This document shows, piece after piece, positions 45,921 to 55,749 of a DNA stretch of 64,000 nt. The stretch is from Burkholderiaceae bacterium. Lineage in GTDB: Bacteria; Pseudomonadota; Gammaproteobacteria; Burkholderiales; Burkholderiaceae_F. Both the position numbers and the translations under genes were made by a program. The stretch spans positions 22,927 to 86,926 of the forward strand of contig JALHMQ010000022.1 in the NCBI GenBank assembly GCA_022843955.1, written 5' to 3'. The notes under the pieces were generated by a model. The model saw only the letters and a list, made by a program, of their open reading frames with translations. It searched no databases and had not been told where the DNA came from. Each line of letters starts with the position of its first letter. Within the stretch, counting starts at the first letter, position 1.

Positions 45921-46364
45921 ATGAGCCGCCTGTCCAAGCCGCTGCTGTACGCCTCGTCGACCGAGTGCGAGCAGGCGTTCTACGACGCCCTCGAGAACGG
46001 CGATATCGATGCCGTGCACGATCTGTGGCTCGACGACACCGACATCTGCTGCATCCATCCGGGCGGCCCGCGCCTGATCGGCCCGGGCGCGGTGCACGCC
46101 TCCTGGAGTTCGATCCTGTCCCACGGCGCGATGCGCATCCGCGCCACCTCGAGCAAGAGCCTCGAAACCCCCACGCTCGCCGTGCACAACGTGGTCGAGG
46201 AGATCGTCGTCACCGAGGGCAGCGAGCAGCAGGTGGTGCATGTGATCGCCACCAATGCCTACGTCAAGACGCCGTCGGGCTGGAAGATGATCCTGCACCA
46301 CGCCTCGCAGGCGGTCGAGGGTGCGGCCGAAGACATGGAAGCGCCGTCGGGGCCGCTGCATTGA
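45921..46364 (+). CDS. NTF2-like/SnoaL-fold protein
   Basis: The 147-residue product has the fold pattern of NTF2-like proteins: an N-terminal helix (CEQAFYDALENGDIDAVHDLWL), HPGGPRLIGPGAVHASWSSIL, then beta strands and WKMILHHASQ near the end. The aromatic and His residues of the cavity are kept, but an enzymatic role cannot be assigned. It is the third gene of the ilvE run. Confidence 0.82.
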   Translation: MSRLSKPLLYASSTECEQAFYDALENGDIDAVHDLWLDDTDICCIHPGGPRLIGPGAVHASWSSILSHGAMRIRATSSKSLETPTLAVHNVVEEIVVTEGSEQQVVHVIATNAYVKTPSGWKMILHHASQAVEGAAEDMEAPSGPLH

Positions 46365-46395
46365 GCCGGCTTGAGCGCTGCCGTTTCGCTGCTGC

Positions 46396-47370
46396 GTGCC
46401 GCTGATCTCCTCCACCTATCGTGCGCCGTTCTGGTTGCCCGGCGGCCATGCGCAGACGATCGTCGCGGCGCGCGGCGTGCCCACACCCAGGGTGACCTAC
46501 CGGCGTGAGCGCTGGGACGCACCCGACGGCGACTTCGTCGAGCTCGACTTCGCGCAGCCCGAGCCCGCAGAAAGCGCGGCACCGATCGTCGTCCTGTTCC
46601 ACGGCCTGGAAGGCTGCTCGCAGTCGCACTACGCGCGCAGCGTGATGCGCGCGTTTGCCGACCGACGCTGGCGTGCCCTGGTGGTGCACTTTCGCGGCTG
46701 CTCGGGCGTGCCCAACCGACGCCCGCGCGCCTACCACTCCGGCGACTCCGACGAAGGCGACTGGATCCTGCGGCGCGTGCACCGGCAGTGGCCGCAAGCG
46801 CGCCTGCATGCGGTGGGCATCTCGCTCGGCGGCAACATGCTGGCTAAGTGGCTGGGCGAACGCGCCGAAGACGCCTCGTTCGTGACCGCTGCCGCGTCGA
46901 TCGGCTCGCCGCTGGATCTTGCGGCCGGCGGTGAGGCGATCGCACGCGGCTTCTCGCGCGTCTACACCCGCATGTTTCTCGCGACCCTGCGCACCAAGGC
47001 GCTAGCCACGCTGGAACGCTTCCCCGGCGTGGCCGACGCCGACGCCATCCGCGCCAGCCGCAACCTCTACGAGTTCGATAACGCCTTCACCGCGCCGGTG
47101 CATGGGTTTCGCGATACCGACGACTACTGGGCGCGCGCATCGGGCAAGCCGTTCCTGGCGAGCGTGCGCGTGCCCCACCTGGTGCTCAACGCGCTGAACG
47201 ACCCGTTCGTGCCCGCCACCAGCCTGCCGCAGCCGGCCGCCGTATCCAGCTCGGTGTTCCTGGAGCAGCCCGCGCAGGGTGGGCACATCGGCTTCGCCCA
47301 AGGGCCGCTGCCCGGCAACCTCGACTTCCTGCCGCAGCGCCTGCTGCGCTTCTTCGCGACCGGCGCCTGA
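46396..47370 (+). CDS. YheT-family alpha/beta hydrolase
   Basis: The 324-residue product starts with GTG at 46396. Signatures of the YheT/EMB8 group are FWLPGGHAQTIV at the N-terminus, HGLEGCSQSHYARSVM, HFRGCSGVPNRRPRAYHSGDSDE and GISLGGNMLAKWLGE (nucleophile Ser). The acid Asp is in NALNDPFVP and the catalytic His in GGHIGF. The family hydrolyses esters; natural substrates are unknown. It is the last of the ilvE run. Confidence 0.9.
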   Translation: MPLISSTYRAPFWLPGGHAQTIVAARGVPTPRVTYRRERWDAPDGDFVELDFAQPEPAESAAPIVVLFHGLEGCSQSHYARSVMRAFADRRWRALVVHFRGCSGVPNRRPRAYHSGDSDEGDWILRRVHRQWPQARLHAVGISLGGNMLAKWLGERAEDASFVTAAASIGSPLDLAAGGEAIARGFSRVYTRMFLATLRTKALATLERFPGVADADAIRASRNLYEFDNAFTAPVHGFRDTDDYWARASGKPFLASVRVPHLVLNALNDPFVPATSLPQPAAVSSSVFLEQPAQGGHIGFAQGPLPGNLDFLPQRLLRFFATGA

Positions 47371-47549
47371 CTGACGTTGCTAGCAGGGTGCTGCAACGGG
47401 CACCGTGCTTGCCGAGACCCCCCGTATCACATTGAAGGCGACGTCAAGGCGACGGCGCCGCAGCGGAGGTCCGGTGCATCACTCAAGACAGTCGCGGCGC
47501 GTGCGTCGCCACATCCCCAGAGCAGGTTGGCAAGCGCTGGAGTCCATTT

Positions 47550-48854
47550 ATGGATGACGGCCTGCGCAGCAACGCCGGCACCGCGCAGGTCGACTCGGCG
47601 GCGGGCGCCGGCCTGACGCTGCGCGGCCTGGCACCTCGACCCGCCGCGCTGCGAGACGGCCCGGGCAACGTGCCGCGGCCGACCCGGCGGCAGGCCGGTG
47701 GCGGCGGCTTCGACATGCTCATCGTCGGCGCCGGCTTTGCCGGCAGCGTGCTGGCCGAACGTCTCGCCAGCCAGCTCGATCTGCGCGTGCTGGTGGTCGA
47801 CAAGCGTCCGCACATCGGCGGCAACGCATTCGACCGTTACAACGACGACGGCCTGCTCATCCACCCCTATGGCCCGCACATCTTCCACACCAATTCGAGC
47901 GAGGTGGTCGACTACCTGTCCAAGTTCACCCGCTGGCGCCCGTACCAGCATCGCGTGCTGGCCAGCGTGGATGGCCAGCTCGTGCCGATCCCGATCAACC
48001 TCGACACCGTCAATCGCCTGTACGGACTGACGCTGTCGGCATTCGAGCTGGACGCCTTCTTCGACAGCCATGCCGAGAAGAAGTCGACTATCGAGACATC
48101 GGAAGACGTGGTGGTGAGCCGGGTCGGTCGCGACCTCTACAACAAGCTGTTCCGCGGCTATACGCGCAAGCAGTGGGGGCTCGATCCGGCCGAGCTCGAC
48201 GCAAGCGTGGCCGCGCGCGTGCCGATCCGCACCAACCGCGACGACCGCTATTTCGCCGACACCCACCAGGCGATGCCGGCGGCCGGCTACACGCGCATGT
48301 TCGAGGCCATGCTCTCGCATCCGAACATCAAGGTGATGCTCAACACCGACTACCGCGACATCGTCCATCTGCTGCCCTGGTCGCACATGATCTACACCGG
48401 GCCGATCGACGCGTTCTTCGACTACCGCTACGGACGGCTGCCCTATCGCAGCCTGGAGTTCGCCCACGAGTCGCTGTCGCAGCCGCACTACCAGCCGGTG
48501 GGCACGGTCAACTATCCCAACGACTACGCCTATACGCGCTGCACCGAGTTCAAGCACCTGACCGGTCAGCAGCATCCGCACACCGCGATCGTGCACGAGT
48601 ACCCGCGCGCCGACGGCGACCCGTACTACCCGGTGCCCCGCGCCGAGAACCAGGCACTGTTCCGCCGCTACCAGGCCGCCGCCGATCTCTTGGCGCACGT
48701 CACCTTCGTCGGGCGTCTGGCGAGTTACCGCTACTACAACATGGACCAGGTGGTGGCCCAAGCGCTGGCCGCCTTCAAGCGGCTGCAGGTGGCGCACGAC
48801 CTGATCGGCGCGGTGCGCGCGGCCGACAGCGTGCTCGACACGACCGCGGCTTAG
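47550..48854 (+). CDS. glf: UDP-galactopyranose mutase
   Basis: Glf is an FAD enzyme that interconverts UDP-galactopyranose and UDP-galactofuranose, the donor for Galf-containing polysaccharides. The product is 434 residues. The FAD-binding GAGFAGSVLAERLA motif begins near residue 60, after an unusual Ala/Gly/Pro-rich extension, so an inner start at MLIVGAG (47715) is equally possible. GNAFDRYNDDGLLIHPYGPHIFHTN, FRGYTRKQWG and GTVNYPND are typical. The next gene is a GH1-RmlD fusion, so a polysaccharide or glycan pathway is likely. Confidence 0.93.
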   Translation: MDDGLRSNAGTAQVDSAAGAGLTLRGLAPRPAALRDGPGNVPRPTRRQAGGGGFDMLIVGAGFAGSVLAERLASQLDLRVLVVDKRPHIGGNAFDRYNDDGLLIHPYGPHIFHTNSSEVVDYLSKFTRWRPYQHRVLASVDGQLVPIPINLDTVNRLYGLTLSAFELDAFFDSHAEKKSTIETSEDVVVSRVGRDLYNKLFRGYTRKQWGLDPAELDASVAARVPIRTNRDDRYFADTHQAMPAAGYTRMFEAMLSHPNIKVMLNTDYRDIVHLLPWSHMIYTGPIDAFFDYRYGRLPYRSLEFAHESLSQPHYQPVGTVNYPNDYAYTRCTEFKHLTGQQHPHTAIVHEYPRADGDPYYPVPRAENQALFRRYQAAADLLAHVTFVGRLASYRYYNMDQVVAQALAAFKRLQVAHDLIGAVRAADSVLDTTAA

Positions 48855-48905
48855 TAGCGCGGTGCGAGCGCGGATCAAGACGGCGGGTGCGGCCGTTGAC
48901 AACCC

Positions 48906-51170
48906 ATGATGCCGCCGCTCGCCTTGTGGGTCGGCCCCGAGCCGACTGTCAATCGGGTACGCGGCACCTACATCGATCAGCTCGCCAGCAGTGGCTTCGA
49001 TCGTCGGCTCGACGATCTCGACCGCCTCGCCTCGCTCGGTGCCACCCGGGTCCGCTTTCCGTTGCTGTGGGAGCGCACCGCCCCGGGCGACCCGCGCGAT
49101 GCGGACTGGCGTTGGTCCGACGCGCGCCTGGCACGCTTGCTGTCGCTCGGGCTGCCGCCCATCGTCGGCTTGATGCATCACGGCAGCGGCCCGCCTGACA
49201 CCAGCCTGCTCGACCCCGCGCTGCCGGTGCGGCTGGCCGCCTATGCGCGCGCAGTGGCCGAGCGCTATCCGTGGGTCGATGCGTGGACGCCGGTCAACGA
49301 GCCGCTCACCACCGCGCGCTTCTCATGCCTGTACGGGCACTGGTATCCGCACCACCGCGACAACGCCAGCTTCGTGCGTTCGCTGCTGCTCCAGGTGCAG
49401 GCGACAGCGGCGGCCATGCGGGCGATCCGCGCGGTCAACCCACGGGCGCTGCTGGTGCAGACCGAGGACATGGGCCGAACCTGCGCCACTGCGCCGCTGC
49501 AGTACCAGGCGGATTTCGAAAACGAGCGGCGCTGGCTGAGCCTGGACCTGCTGCAGGGTCGGGTCGACTGCGCGCATCCGCTGTGGGGCTACCTGACCCA
49601 CCACGTCGACCCCGATGAACTGCTGGCCTTGGTCGAGCGACCGTGCCCGCCCGACATCATCGGTCTGAACGCGTATGTCACGAGCGAGCGCTTTCTCGAT
49701 CATCGGCTGGCGCGTTATCCGCCGCACACGCACGGCGGCAACGGACGCGATCGCTATGCAGACGTCGAAAGTGTGCGCGCGTGCGAAACGCCGATCGGCT
49801 CGTTCGAGGCGCGCTTGCGTGAAGCGCACCTGCGCTACGGCGCGCCGCTGGCGATCACCGAGGCGCATCTGGGATGCACGCGGGAAGAGCAGTTGCGCTG
49901 GCTGCTGTCCGCCTGGCGCGCCGCGCAGTTGCTGCGCGCTGAAGGCGCCGATGTACGTGCCGTGACCGCGTGGGCTGCGTTCGGCGCGACCGACTGGGAC
50001 TCGCTGCTCACCGAAGGCCGCGGCCACTACGAGCCGGGCCTGTGGGACATCCGTGCGCCGCAGCCGCGCCCGACCGCGCTCGCCCGGCTGGCGCGCCAGC
50101 TGGCGCAGGGCGAGTCACCGGCGCATCCGTTGCTGGCGGTGCCAGGCTGGTGGCGCGTCGACCGCCATCAAGTCAACCGTCCTCAAGGTGCGCCGCAGTC
50201 TTCAGCGCGAGGCGACGGCGCTGCGGGCGACGACGTGGCGCCGCTTCTCGTGACCGGTGCTACCGGCACACTGGGCCGCGCGTTTGCGCGGATCTGCGTG
50301 GTGCGCGGGATCCCGTATCGCCTGCTGCGCCGCCAGGACCTCGACATTGCGGACGCGGGGTCGATCGCCGCCGCGCTTGCGCGCTGGCGTCCGTGGGCAG
50401 TCGTGAACACCGCGGGTTTCGTGCGGGTCGACGAGGCCGAGGCCGACGGCGCCGCCCAGCGCTGCTGGCGTGACAACGCCCTGGGAGCTGAACTGCTGGC
50501 GCGCGCCTGCGGCGCCGCCGGTGTCGCGCTCGTCAACTTCTCCTCGGACCTGGTGTTCGACGGCCGCAAGGGCGCGCCCTATGTCGAGAGCGATGCGCCG
50601 CAGCCGCTCAATGCCTATGGCCGCGCCAAGCGGGCGGCCGAGATGGCGGTGCTGCAGCACTGTCCGCGCGCGCTGGTGGTCCGCACCGCAGCGTTCTTCG
50701 GGCCGTGGGATGCTCACAACTTCGTCACCCACGTGCTCGACACGATTCGCCGCGGCAGCACGGTCGCGGCAGCGGCTGATCGGTGGATCACGCCGACCTA
50801 TGTGCCGCATCTGGTGGACGCGACGCTGGATCTGCTGATCGACGGCGAGGTGGGGCTCTTGCATCTGGCCAACCGCATCGACGACGGTCGCGGCGCGATC
50901 AGCTGGGCTGACTTCGGCCGCGCGGTGGCGCAGGCGGCTGGCCTCGATCCCATGGCTGTGAGGGCGGTCGCGGCCGTCACGCTCGGTGAGTGTGCGCGCC
51001 GGCCGATCAATTCGGCGCTGGCGAGCGAGCGGTTATGGCCGCTGCCGCCGCTGGCGCGAGCGATCGATGACTACCTGCGCGACGTCCGCGCCGCCGAGGC
51101 CGCGGCGTCGCGCCGAGATGACGCGGTCTCTCTTGTGGCCATGCCTTCGCACGCGGGCGCGGCGCGCTGA
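48906..51170 (+). CDS. GH1-like glycosidase fused to RmlD-type sugar reductase
   Basis: The product is 754 residues. The N-terminal ~430 form a GH1-like glycosidase TIM barrel: acid/base Glu in WTPVNEPL and nucleophile Glu in LAITEAHLG are both kept. After a Gln/Ser/Arg linker (~430-448), the C-terminal ~300 residues are an extended short-chain NAD(P) enzyme of the RmlD type: VTGATGTLGRAFARI, NFSSDLVFDGRKG and the YxxxK motif in LNAYGRAKRAAEM. RmlD makes dTDP-rhamnose. The gene starts 51 bp after glf. The combination may release or process sugar for nucleotide-sugar synthesis, or the barrel may have a binding role. Confidence 0.88.
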   Translation: MMPPLALWVGPEPTVNRVRGTYIDQLASSGFDRRLDDLDRLASLGATRVRFPLLWERTAPGDPRDADWRWSDARLARLLSLGLPPIVGLMHHGSGPPDTSLLDPALPVRLAAYARAVAERYPWVDAWTPVNEPLTTARFSCLYGHWYPHHRDNASFVRSLLLQVQATAAAMRAIRAVNPRALLVQTEDMGRTCATAPLQYQADFENERRWLSLDLLQGRVDCAHPLWGYLTHHVDPDELLALVERPCPPDIIGLNAYVTSERFLDHRLARYPPHTHGGNGRDRYADVESVRACETPIGSFEARLREAHLRYGAPLAITEAHLGCTREEQLRWLLSAWRAAQLLRAEGADVRAVTAWAAFGATDWDSLLTEGRGHYEPGLWDIRAPQPRPTALARLARQLAQGESPAHPLLAVPGWWRVDRHQVNRPQGAPQSSARGDGAAGDDVAPLLVTGATGTLGRAFARICVVRGIPYRLLRRQDLDIADAGSIAAALARWRPWAVVNTAGFVRVDEAEADGAAQRCWRDNALGAELLARACGAAGVALVNFSSDLVFDGRKGAPYVESDAPQPLNAYGRAKRAAEMAVLQHCPRALVVRTAAFFGPWDAHNFVTHVLDTIRRGSTVAAAADRWITPTYVPHLVDATLDLLIDGEVGLLHLANRIDDGRGAISWADFGRAVAQAAGLDPMAVRAVAAVTLGECARRPINSALASERLWPLPPLARAIDDYLRDVRAAEAAASRRDDAVSLVAMPSHAGAAR

Positions 51171-51213
51171 GCGCAGGTCGCCGGCGCTGCGGGTCGATGG
51201 GACAATCCGCCGC

Positions 51214-51789
51214 ATGGATACTGAAGTGCTCGCGGCGATTGCACGTTGGCCGAACGTGCCAGCGGTGTTCGGCTGGCTGTCGCTGACGGCGCGCGGCGAA
51301 TGGCGGCTGCGTGGCGAGCGGATCGAGAACGCCGCGATTCGCGAGTTCATCGGCCGCAACTACGCGGCCGATGCGCACGGGCGCTGGCACTTTCAAAATG
51401 GACCGCAGCGCGTCTACGTCGCCCTCGAAGTCACGCCCTGGATCTACCGAGTCGACCCGCTCGGCACGGTGACCACGCACACCTCACACGCTGCGGCGCG
51501 CTGTGAAGGTGCAGCCTTGCTCGACAACGGCAGCTTGCTGCTCGTCACCGAACTCGGGCCGGGCGTGATTGATGACCGCGATACGGCCACCATGCTGCGC
51601 GCCATCACCGACCACACCGGCCTGGTGCTCAACGAGCAGGGGCTGGAACGCTGGATGGATGGCAAGGACGAGGTATTCGTGAATCCGGCGCTGCTGCACC
51701 TGAGCGGCCGATTGACGCGGATCGAACGGCTCAGGACGAGCGCGTTGGCGCAGCGTTTCGGCTTCGTGCGCGAGCCGCTGGCGGACTGA
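51214..51789 (+). CDS. Conserved protein of unknown function (DUF2946-like)
   Basis: The 191-residue product starts MDTEVLAAIARWPNVPAVFG, followed by GWLSLTARGEWRLRGERI, with RNYAADAHGRWHFQNGPQRVYVALEVTPWIYRVD after it. This strongly patterned N-terminal domain is one I associate with a widespread betaproteobacterial family, labelled DUF2946-like from memory, so the number is uncertain. No signal peptide or membrane helix is seen. It follows the GH1-RmlD gene by 43 bp. No function is proposed. Confidence 0.72.
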   Translation: MDTEVLAAIARWPNVPAVFGWLSLTARGEWRLRGERIENAAIREFIGRNYAADAHGRWHFQNGPQRVYVALEVTPWIYRVDPLGTVTTHTSHAAARCEGAALLDNGSLLLVTELGPGVIDDRDTATMLRAITDHTGLVLNEQGLERWMDGKDEVFVNPALLHLSGRLTRIERLRTSALAQRFGFVREPLAD

Positions 51790-51802
51790 GCGGATCGTTC
51801 GA

Positions 51803-51841
51803 GCGCAAGACACTGGGTTCCCGCCTGCGCGGGAACGACGG
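51803..51841. repeat. Dispersed copy of the REP-like hairpin
   Basis: AAGACACTGGG followed by TTCCCGCCTGCGCGGGAACGACGG is the same element as in the 1460-2480 array. It is a single copy right after the stop of the unknown gene at 51789. This shows the element is dispersed, not confined to the array. Confidence 0.92.
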
Positions 51842-52006
51842 TAGAGCGAGAACTCGTGTGAGATAAGGTCCTATCGCGGGAGGAACTTGGGCCACGGCCT
51901 GCACCGGGGCAACGACAACCGCGAGCGCAGCGGGCGCAAAGCGACGCAGTCGCGCCGCCCCTGCGCTCCGGGGCCGGCGCAACAACGTGCAGCCGGCCCG
52001 CCATTT

Positions 52007-52084
52007 AACTTCGTGTGGCTTTGCCACCGAAGTTGAACACTTCCTAGCGCTTCCAGTGCACGTGCGATGGGCGAAGCCCATCGC
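52007..52084. terminator. Two hairpins in the convergent 3' region
   Basis: An imperfect stem AACTTCG-TGTGGC / GCCAC-CGAAGTT with a TTT loop spans 52007-52034. A perfect 9-bp stem GCGATGGGC/GCCCATCGC with a GAA loop spans 52064-52084. They lie between the convergent genes at 51789 and 52101 and could end both transcripts. Neither has a strong T-run, so intrinsic termination is uncertain. The rest of 51842-52006 shows no gene. Confidence 0.55.
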
Positions 52085-52100
52085 GTACACGAGAAGCGAC

Positions 52101-53195
52101 CTAGTCAAATATCGGCGACTCCACCCCCAGCACCTTGTGCAGCTTGGGACTGGTGGTCGTGTACTGCAGATGGATGCGCTTGTCCGGGAAAACGTAGCGG
52201 CAGGCGCCAAAGGCGGCGAGCGCGGCCTCGTGGAAGCCGGACAGGATCAGCTTCTTCTTGCCGGGATAGGTGTTGATGTCGCCGACCGCGAATATGCCCG
52301 GGATGTTGCTCTCGAACTTCTCGGTGTCGACGTCGATCTGCTTGCGGTTCAACGCGAGGCCCCATTCGGCGATCGGGCCGAGCTTGGGCGACAGGCCATA
52401 GAACACCAGCAGCGCATCGAGCGGCACGCGACGGGTGACGCCATCGAGCGAGGTGACGCGGATCTCGGTCAGCTTGCCGTCGGCCTCCTCGAAGCCGGAG
52501 ATCTGGCCCACCATCTGCTGCATCTGCAGCTGTTCGCACAGCTCGCGCATCTTGGCGACACTGGCCGGCGCGCCGCGGAAGCCGTCGCGCCGGTGCAGCA
52601 GGATCACGCTCTCGGCCTTGCCGACGAAGTTCAGCGCCCAGTCGAGCGCCGAATCGCCGCCGCCGCAGACCACGATGTTCTTGCCGTGGAAACGGGTCGG
52701 ATCCTTGACCTTGTAGAACAGTTGCGTGCCGTCGAACTTGTCGATGCCTTCAATCTTCAGCGTGCGCGACTGGAAACTGCCCACGCCGGCGGCGATGAAC
52801 ACGGTCTTGGTGATGAAGCTCGTGCCCAGCGAGGTCTGCACGTAGAAGCGGCCGTCTTCGCGCTTCTGCAGCACGCTGACTTCCTGTCCCATGTGGAAGG
52901 TCGCACCGAACGGCTCGATCTGCTTGAGCAGGTTGTCGGTGAGTTCCTGGCCCGTGCATACCGGCACCGCAGGGATGTCGTAGATCGGCTTGTCCGGGTA
53001 CAGCTCGACGCACTGCCCGCCCACCGCCGACAGCGAGTCGATGACGTGCGCCTTGATTTCCAGCAGGCCGAGTTCGAACACCTGGAACAAGCCCACCGGC
53101 CCGGCGCCGACGATCAGCGCATCGGTCTCGATCGGGGACTTGGCCTCGACATGGCCGGGCACGTCGCTCTCGGGTTGATTCACGGTGGTATCCAT
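52101..53195 (-). CDS. Ferredoxin--NADP(+) reductase, thioredoxin-reductase-like type
   Basis: The 364-residue FAD/NADPH enzyme has [19 protein letters not shown] near the N-terminus, [18 protein letters not shown], and an NADPH site [18 protein letters not shown]. It lacks the redox CxxC of thioredoxin reductases, as expected for this FNR class (YumC/CT1512 type). It passes electrons between NADPH and ferredoxin or flavodoxin. The ATG at 53195 has a GGAAAG stretch upstream; MESFVW at 53213 is an alternative start. Confidence 0.93.
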   Translation of the reverse strand: MDTTVNQPESDVPGHVEAKSPIETDALIVGAGPVGLFQVFELGLLEIKAHVIDSLSAVGGQCVELYPDKPIYDIPAVPVCTGQELTDNLLKQIEPFGATFHMGQEVSVLQKREDGRFYVQTSLGTSFITKTVFIAAGVGSFQSRTLKIEGIDKFDGTQLFYKVKDPTRFHGKNIVVCGGGDSALDWALNFVGKAESVILLHRRDGFRGAPASVAKMRELCEQLQMQQMVGQISGFEEADGKLTEIRVTSLDGVTRRVPLDALLVFYGLSPKLGPIAEWGLALNRKQIDVDTEKFESNIPGIFAVGDINTYPGKKKLILSGFHEAALAAFGACRYVFPDKRIHLQYTTTSPKLHKVLGVESPIFD

Positions 53196-53393
53196 CCAGA
53201 CAAAGCTTTCCATGGGTGACGGGCGTGACGCCGAAACCGTCGGCGCGCGACCCGCGATTTTCACCGATTCACGCAGGTCGCGGTCGGTCGGGGCGGTTGA
53301 GGGGGGGGCAAGTCGATGGCGCGCTGTGACGCGCCGATGGCGGGCATTACCCAAGAGGTGAGGCGGGTCACTCGGGGGTCGACCGACGCAGCA

Positions 53394-54974
53394 TCAGCGC
53401 GAAGCTCCCGGTCCATTCGGCCGGCGTGACGTCCCCTCGTCGGGCATGCGCTGTCCCTGGCGCAACATCTCCTCGCGCTGCTCTTTCACCTGCTGCGTGA
53501 GCTGGCGCAAGCGTGCGTCGACCTCGGACAGGACGTAAAAGTCGGCATCGCCTGCCTTGCGCGCAAGCTGCAACTGCTCGACTGCGGCGGGTGCCGAGCC
53601 GAGCAGCAGATAAGCTTCAGCCACCGCCTGATGCTGCAGCGTGCGCTGCCCCAGCTCGGCGTAACTGCGCGCCAGCAGCGCGAAGAACGAGGAATCGCTG
53701 CGCGGCAAGGCAAGCTGCTCGCGCAAGAATGCCACCGCAGCGTCATGCTGGCGGTCTTGCTGCAGCAGGTCGACATAGTGGAGTGCGGTCAGGCGCGACA
53801 GCGGAAACCGCGTGGTCGATTCGCGCGCCTTGGCGATCGCCGCCGCGCGTGCGTCGGGCGTGCGGGCGGCGGCAAACTGGGTTTCGGTCACCGCCTTGTC
53901 GAGCATCGGCGATACATGCATGCCCGCCAGCTTGCGCGCCGCCAGCGCGGCCTCGTGCGCGGGCTGCGCCTGATTCTGTCGCAGGCGTGCCACCGCCAGA
54001 CCATAGTGCGCGGCGATCTCCGAAGCGGCAGACTTGTCCTTGAGCTGCGTGCTGAAGTGCAACTCGGCGTCACGTGCGCCCTGCAGCGTGGGGTCCTGCA
54101 GCACCCGCAGCCGCGCCCGCACTAGGTGGAAATCGAGCGAGTCGGCCCGCTGGCGCGTGCGCGTCTCACGCACGCGGGTCTGAATGTCGCTGATGCGCTC
54201 CACCGTGAGGGGGTGGGTGCGCAGGTAGGACGGCGCGGTGCCACTCTCGTAGATGCGCGAGCCCTGCTGCATCCGGCCGAAGAAGGTGACCATCGCGCGC
54301 GCATCGAAACCGGCATCGACGAGGATCTGGAAACCCACGCGGTCGGCCTCGCGCTCCGCCTCGCGCGAGAAGTTCAGTTGCTGCTGCACGGCAGCGGCCT
54401 GGCCGCCGAGGATCGCCGCCTGCGTGAGATCGCTGCTCGAACTCGAGTTGCTGCGCGCCGCCAGCAGCGCCAGCAATAGCGCGCCGATGGCAATGGCTGT
54501 GCCGTCCTTCTGCTTGGCCAGCATGCGGGCGATGTGTCGCTGTTCAACGTGGCCGATCTCGTGCGCCATCACCGCCGCGAGTTCCGATTCGCCCTGCGCC
54601 GCGAGGATCAGACCGGTGTGTATGCCGATGAAGCCGCCGGGCAACGCAAACGCATTGATCATTGCGTCACGCACCAGGAAGAAGCCAAAGTCGGTGTACC
54701 GGGCCGGGCTGGCAGCCACGAGGCGGTAGCCGATGGCGTTCAGATACTCGGTTGCATCCGGATCGGGCAGGTAGGTCGGATCGCGCACGGCCTGGCGCAT
54801 GATCGACTCGCCGAGGCGGCGTTCGTTGGCGGGCGACAGGTCGTCGGCGGCGACCTCGCCGAGGGTGGGAAGCTCGGGCGGCGGCGCGGTCAGCGCAGCC
54901 TGCGCCCACGCCGTACGCTGCACCGGCGTCAGCGCCAGGGCGAGCGCCAGTACGCAGGCCAGGCCACGACGCAT
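53394..54974 (-). CDS. M48 periplasmic metalloprotease with TPR domain (BepA-like)
   Basis: The 526-residue product has a signal peptide (MRRGLACVLALALALTPVQR, ending near AWAQ) and an M48 protease domain with the zinc motif HEIGH (residues 138-142) and EREAD (~207-211). A C-terminal TPR-like helical region follows. BepA degrades or assists outer-membrane proteins such as LptD and BamA during assembly. The longer upstream frame has no signal peptide at its start. The gene is divergent from moaC. Confidence 0.9.
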   Translation of the reverse strand: MRRGLACVLALALALTPVQRTAWAQAALTAPPPELPTLGEVAADDLSPANERRLGESIMRQAVRDPTYLPDPDATEYLNAIGYRLVAASPARYTDFGFFLVRDAMINAFALPGGFIGIHTGLILAAQGESELAAVMAHEIGHVEQRHIARMLAKQKDGTAIAIGALLLALLAARSNSSSSSDLTQAAILGGQAAAVQQQLNFSREAEREADRVGFQILVDAGFDARAMVTFFGRMQQGSRIYESGTAPSYLRTHPLTVERISDIQTRVRETRTRQRADSLDFHLVRARLRVLQDPTLQGARDAELHFSTQLKDKSAASEIAAHYGLAVARLRQNQAQPAHEAALAARKLAGMHVSPMLDKAVTETQFAAARTPDARAAAIAKARESTTRFPLSRLTALHYVDLLQQDRQHDAAVAFLREQLALPRSDSSFFALLARSYAELGQRTLQHQAVAEAYLLLGSAPAAVEQLQLARKAGDADFYVLSEVDARLRQLTQQVKEQREEMLRQGQRMPDEGTSRRPNGPGASR

Positions 54975-55133
54975 TCGGTTGAACAGGCAGGCAGTTGAAG
55001 GCACGAACGACTCGCCGAAGTAAGCGATGTGGGTTGTCCGCGGCGCCGTGGATTGCACTGGCACGCGCGACTGGGGCAGGCGAAACAGGCAAGTAAAGCA
55101 GGCAGGCAAGGCACCCACGAACGACCCTCTGTT

Positions 55134-55139
55134 TATGAT
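55134..55139 (+). promoter_or_regulatory. Candidate -10 hexamer for moaC
   Basis: TATGAT lies 59-64 bp before the moaC ATG in the divergent region with the BepA-like gene. No consensus -35 is seen at 16-18 bp. Confidence 0.4.
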
Positions 55140-55197
55140 AGCCGCAGCCCCTTGTTCGTTCCCTGGGTTCCCGACGCCTTCTTGTAACGATCTGTCG

Positions 55198-55689
55198 ATG
55201 AGCGAGTTGACCCATTTTGACAATGCCGGCCAGGCCCATATGGTCGATGTCGGCGGCAAGGAAAGCACGCACCGTGTTGCGGTGGCGGCTGGTCGGATTC
55301 GCATGCTGCCGACAACGCTCGATCTGATTCGCAGCGGCACCACCAAGAAGGGCGATGTGCTTGGCATCGCGCGCATCGCCGCGATCCAGGGGGCCAAGCG
55401 GACCAGCGACCTGATCCCGTTGTGCCATCCGCTGGCGATCACGCGCATCGCGGTCGACTTCACCGTCGACGAGGCGGCCGCCGCGATCGACTGCCGGGCG
55501 CAGGTCGAAACACGCGGGCAGACCGGCGTGGAGATGGAAGCGCTGACCGCAGTGCAGGTGGGTCTGCTGACGATCTACGACATGTGCAAGGCGGTGGACC
55601 GGGGCATGACGATCGAACGCGTGCGGCTGGTTGAAAAGCGTGGCGGCAAGAGCGGGCATTGGCAGGCGCCGGATGCTGGCGACGCCTAG
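55198..55689 (+). CDS. moaC: Cyclic pyranopterin monophosphate synthase
   Basis: MoaC acts with MoaA to convert 3',8-cyclo-GTP to cyclic pyranopterin monophosphate in molybdenum cofactor synthesis. The 163-residue product starts [21 protein letters not shown]. Conserved segments are [56 protein letters not shown] and [12 protein letters not shown]. Length is normal. No other moa gene is adjacent. Confidence 0.96.
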   Translation: MSELTHFDNAGQAHMVDVGGKESTHRVAVAAGRIRMLPTTLDLIRSGTTKKGDVLGIARIAAIQGAKRTSDLIPLCHPLAITRIAVDFTVDEAAAAIDCRAQVETRGQTGVEMEALTAVQVGLLTIYDMCKAVDRGMTIERVRLVEKRGGKSGHWQAPDAGDA

Positions 55690-55749
55690 CGCGCTGGCGT
55701 TGGCCTGCCAACGCCTGCTTTACTCAGTCCAGCCTCACCGCTTGCAGCG

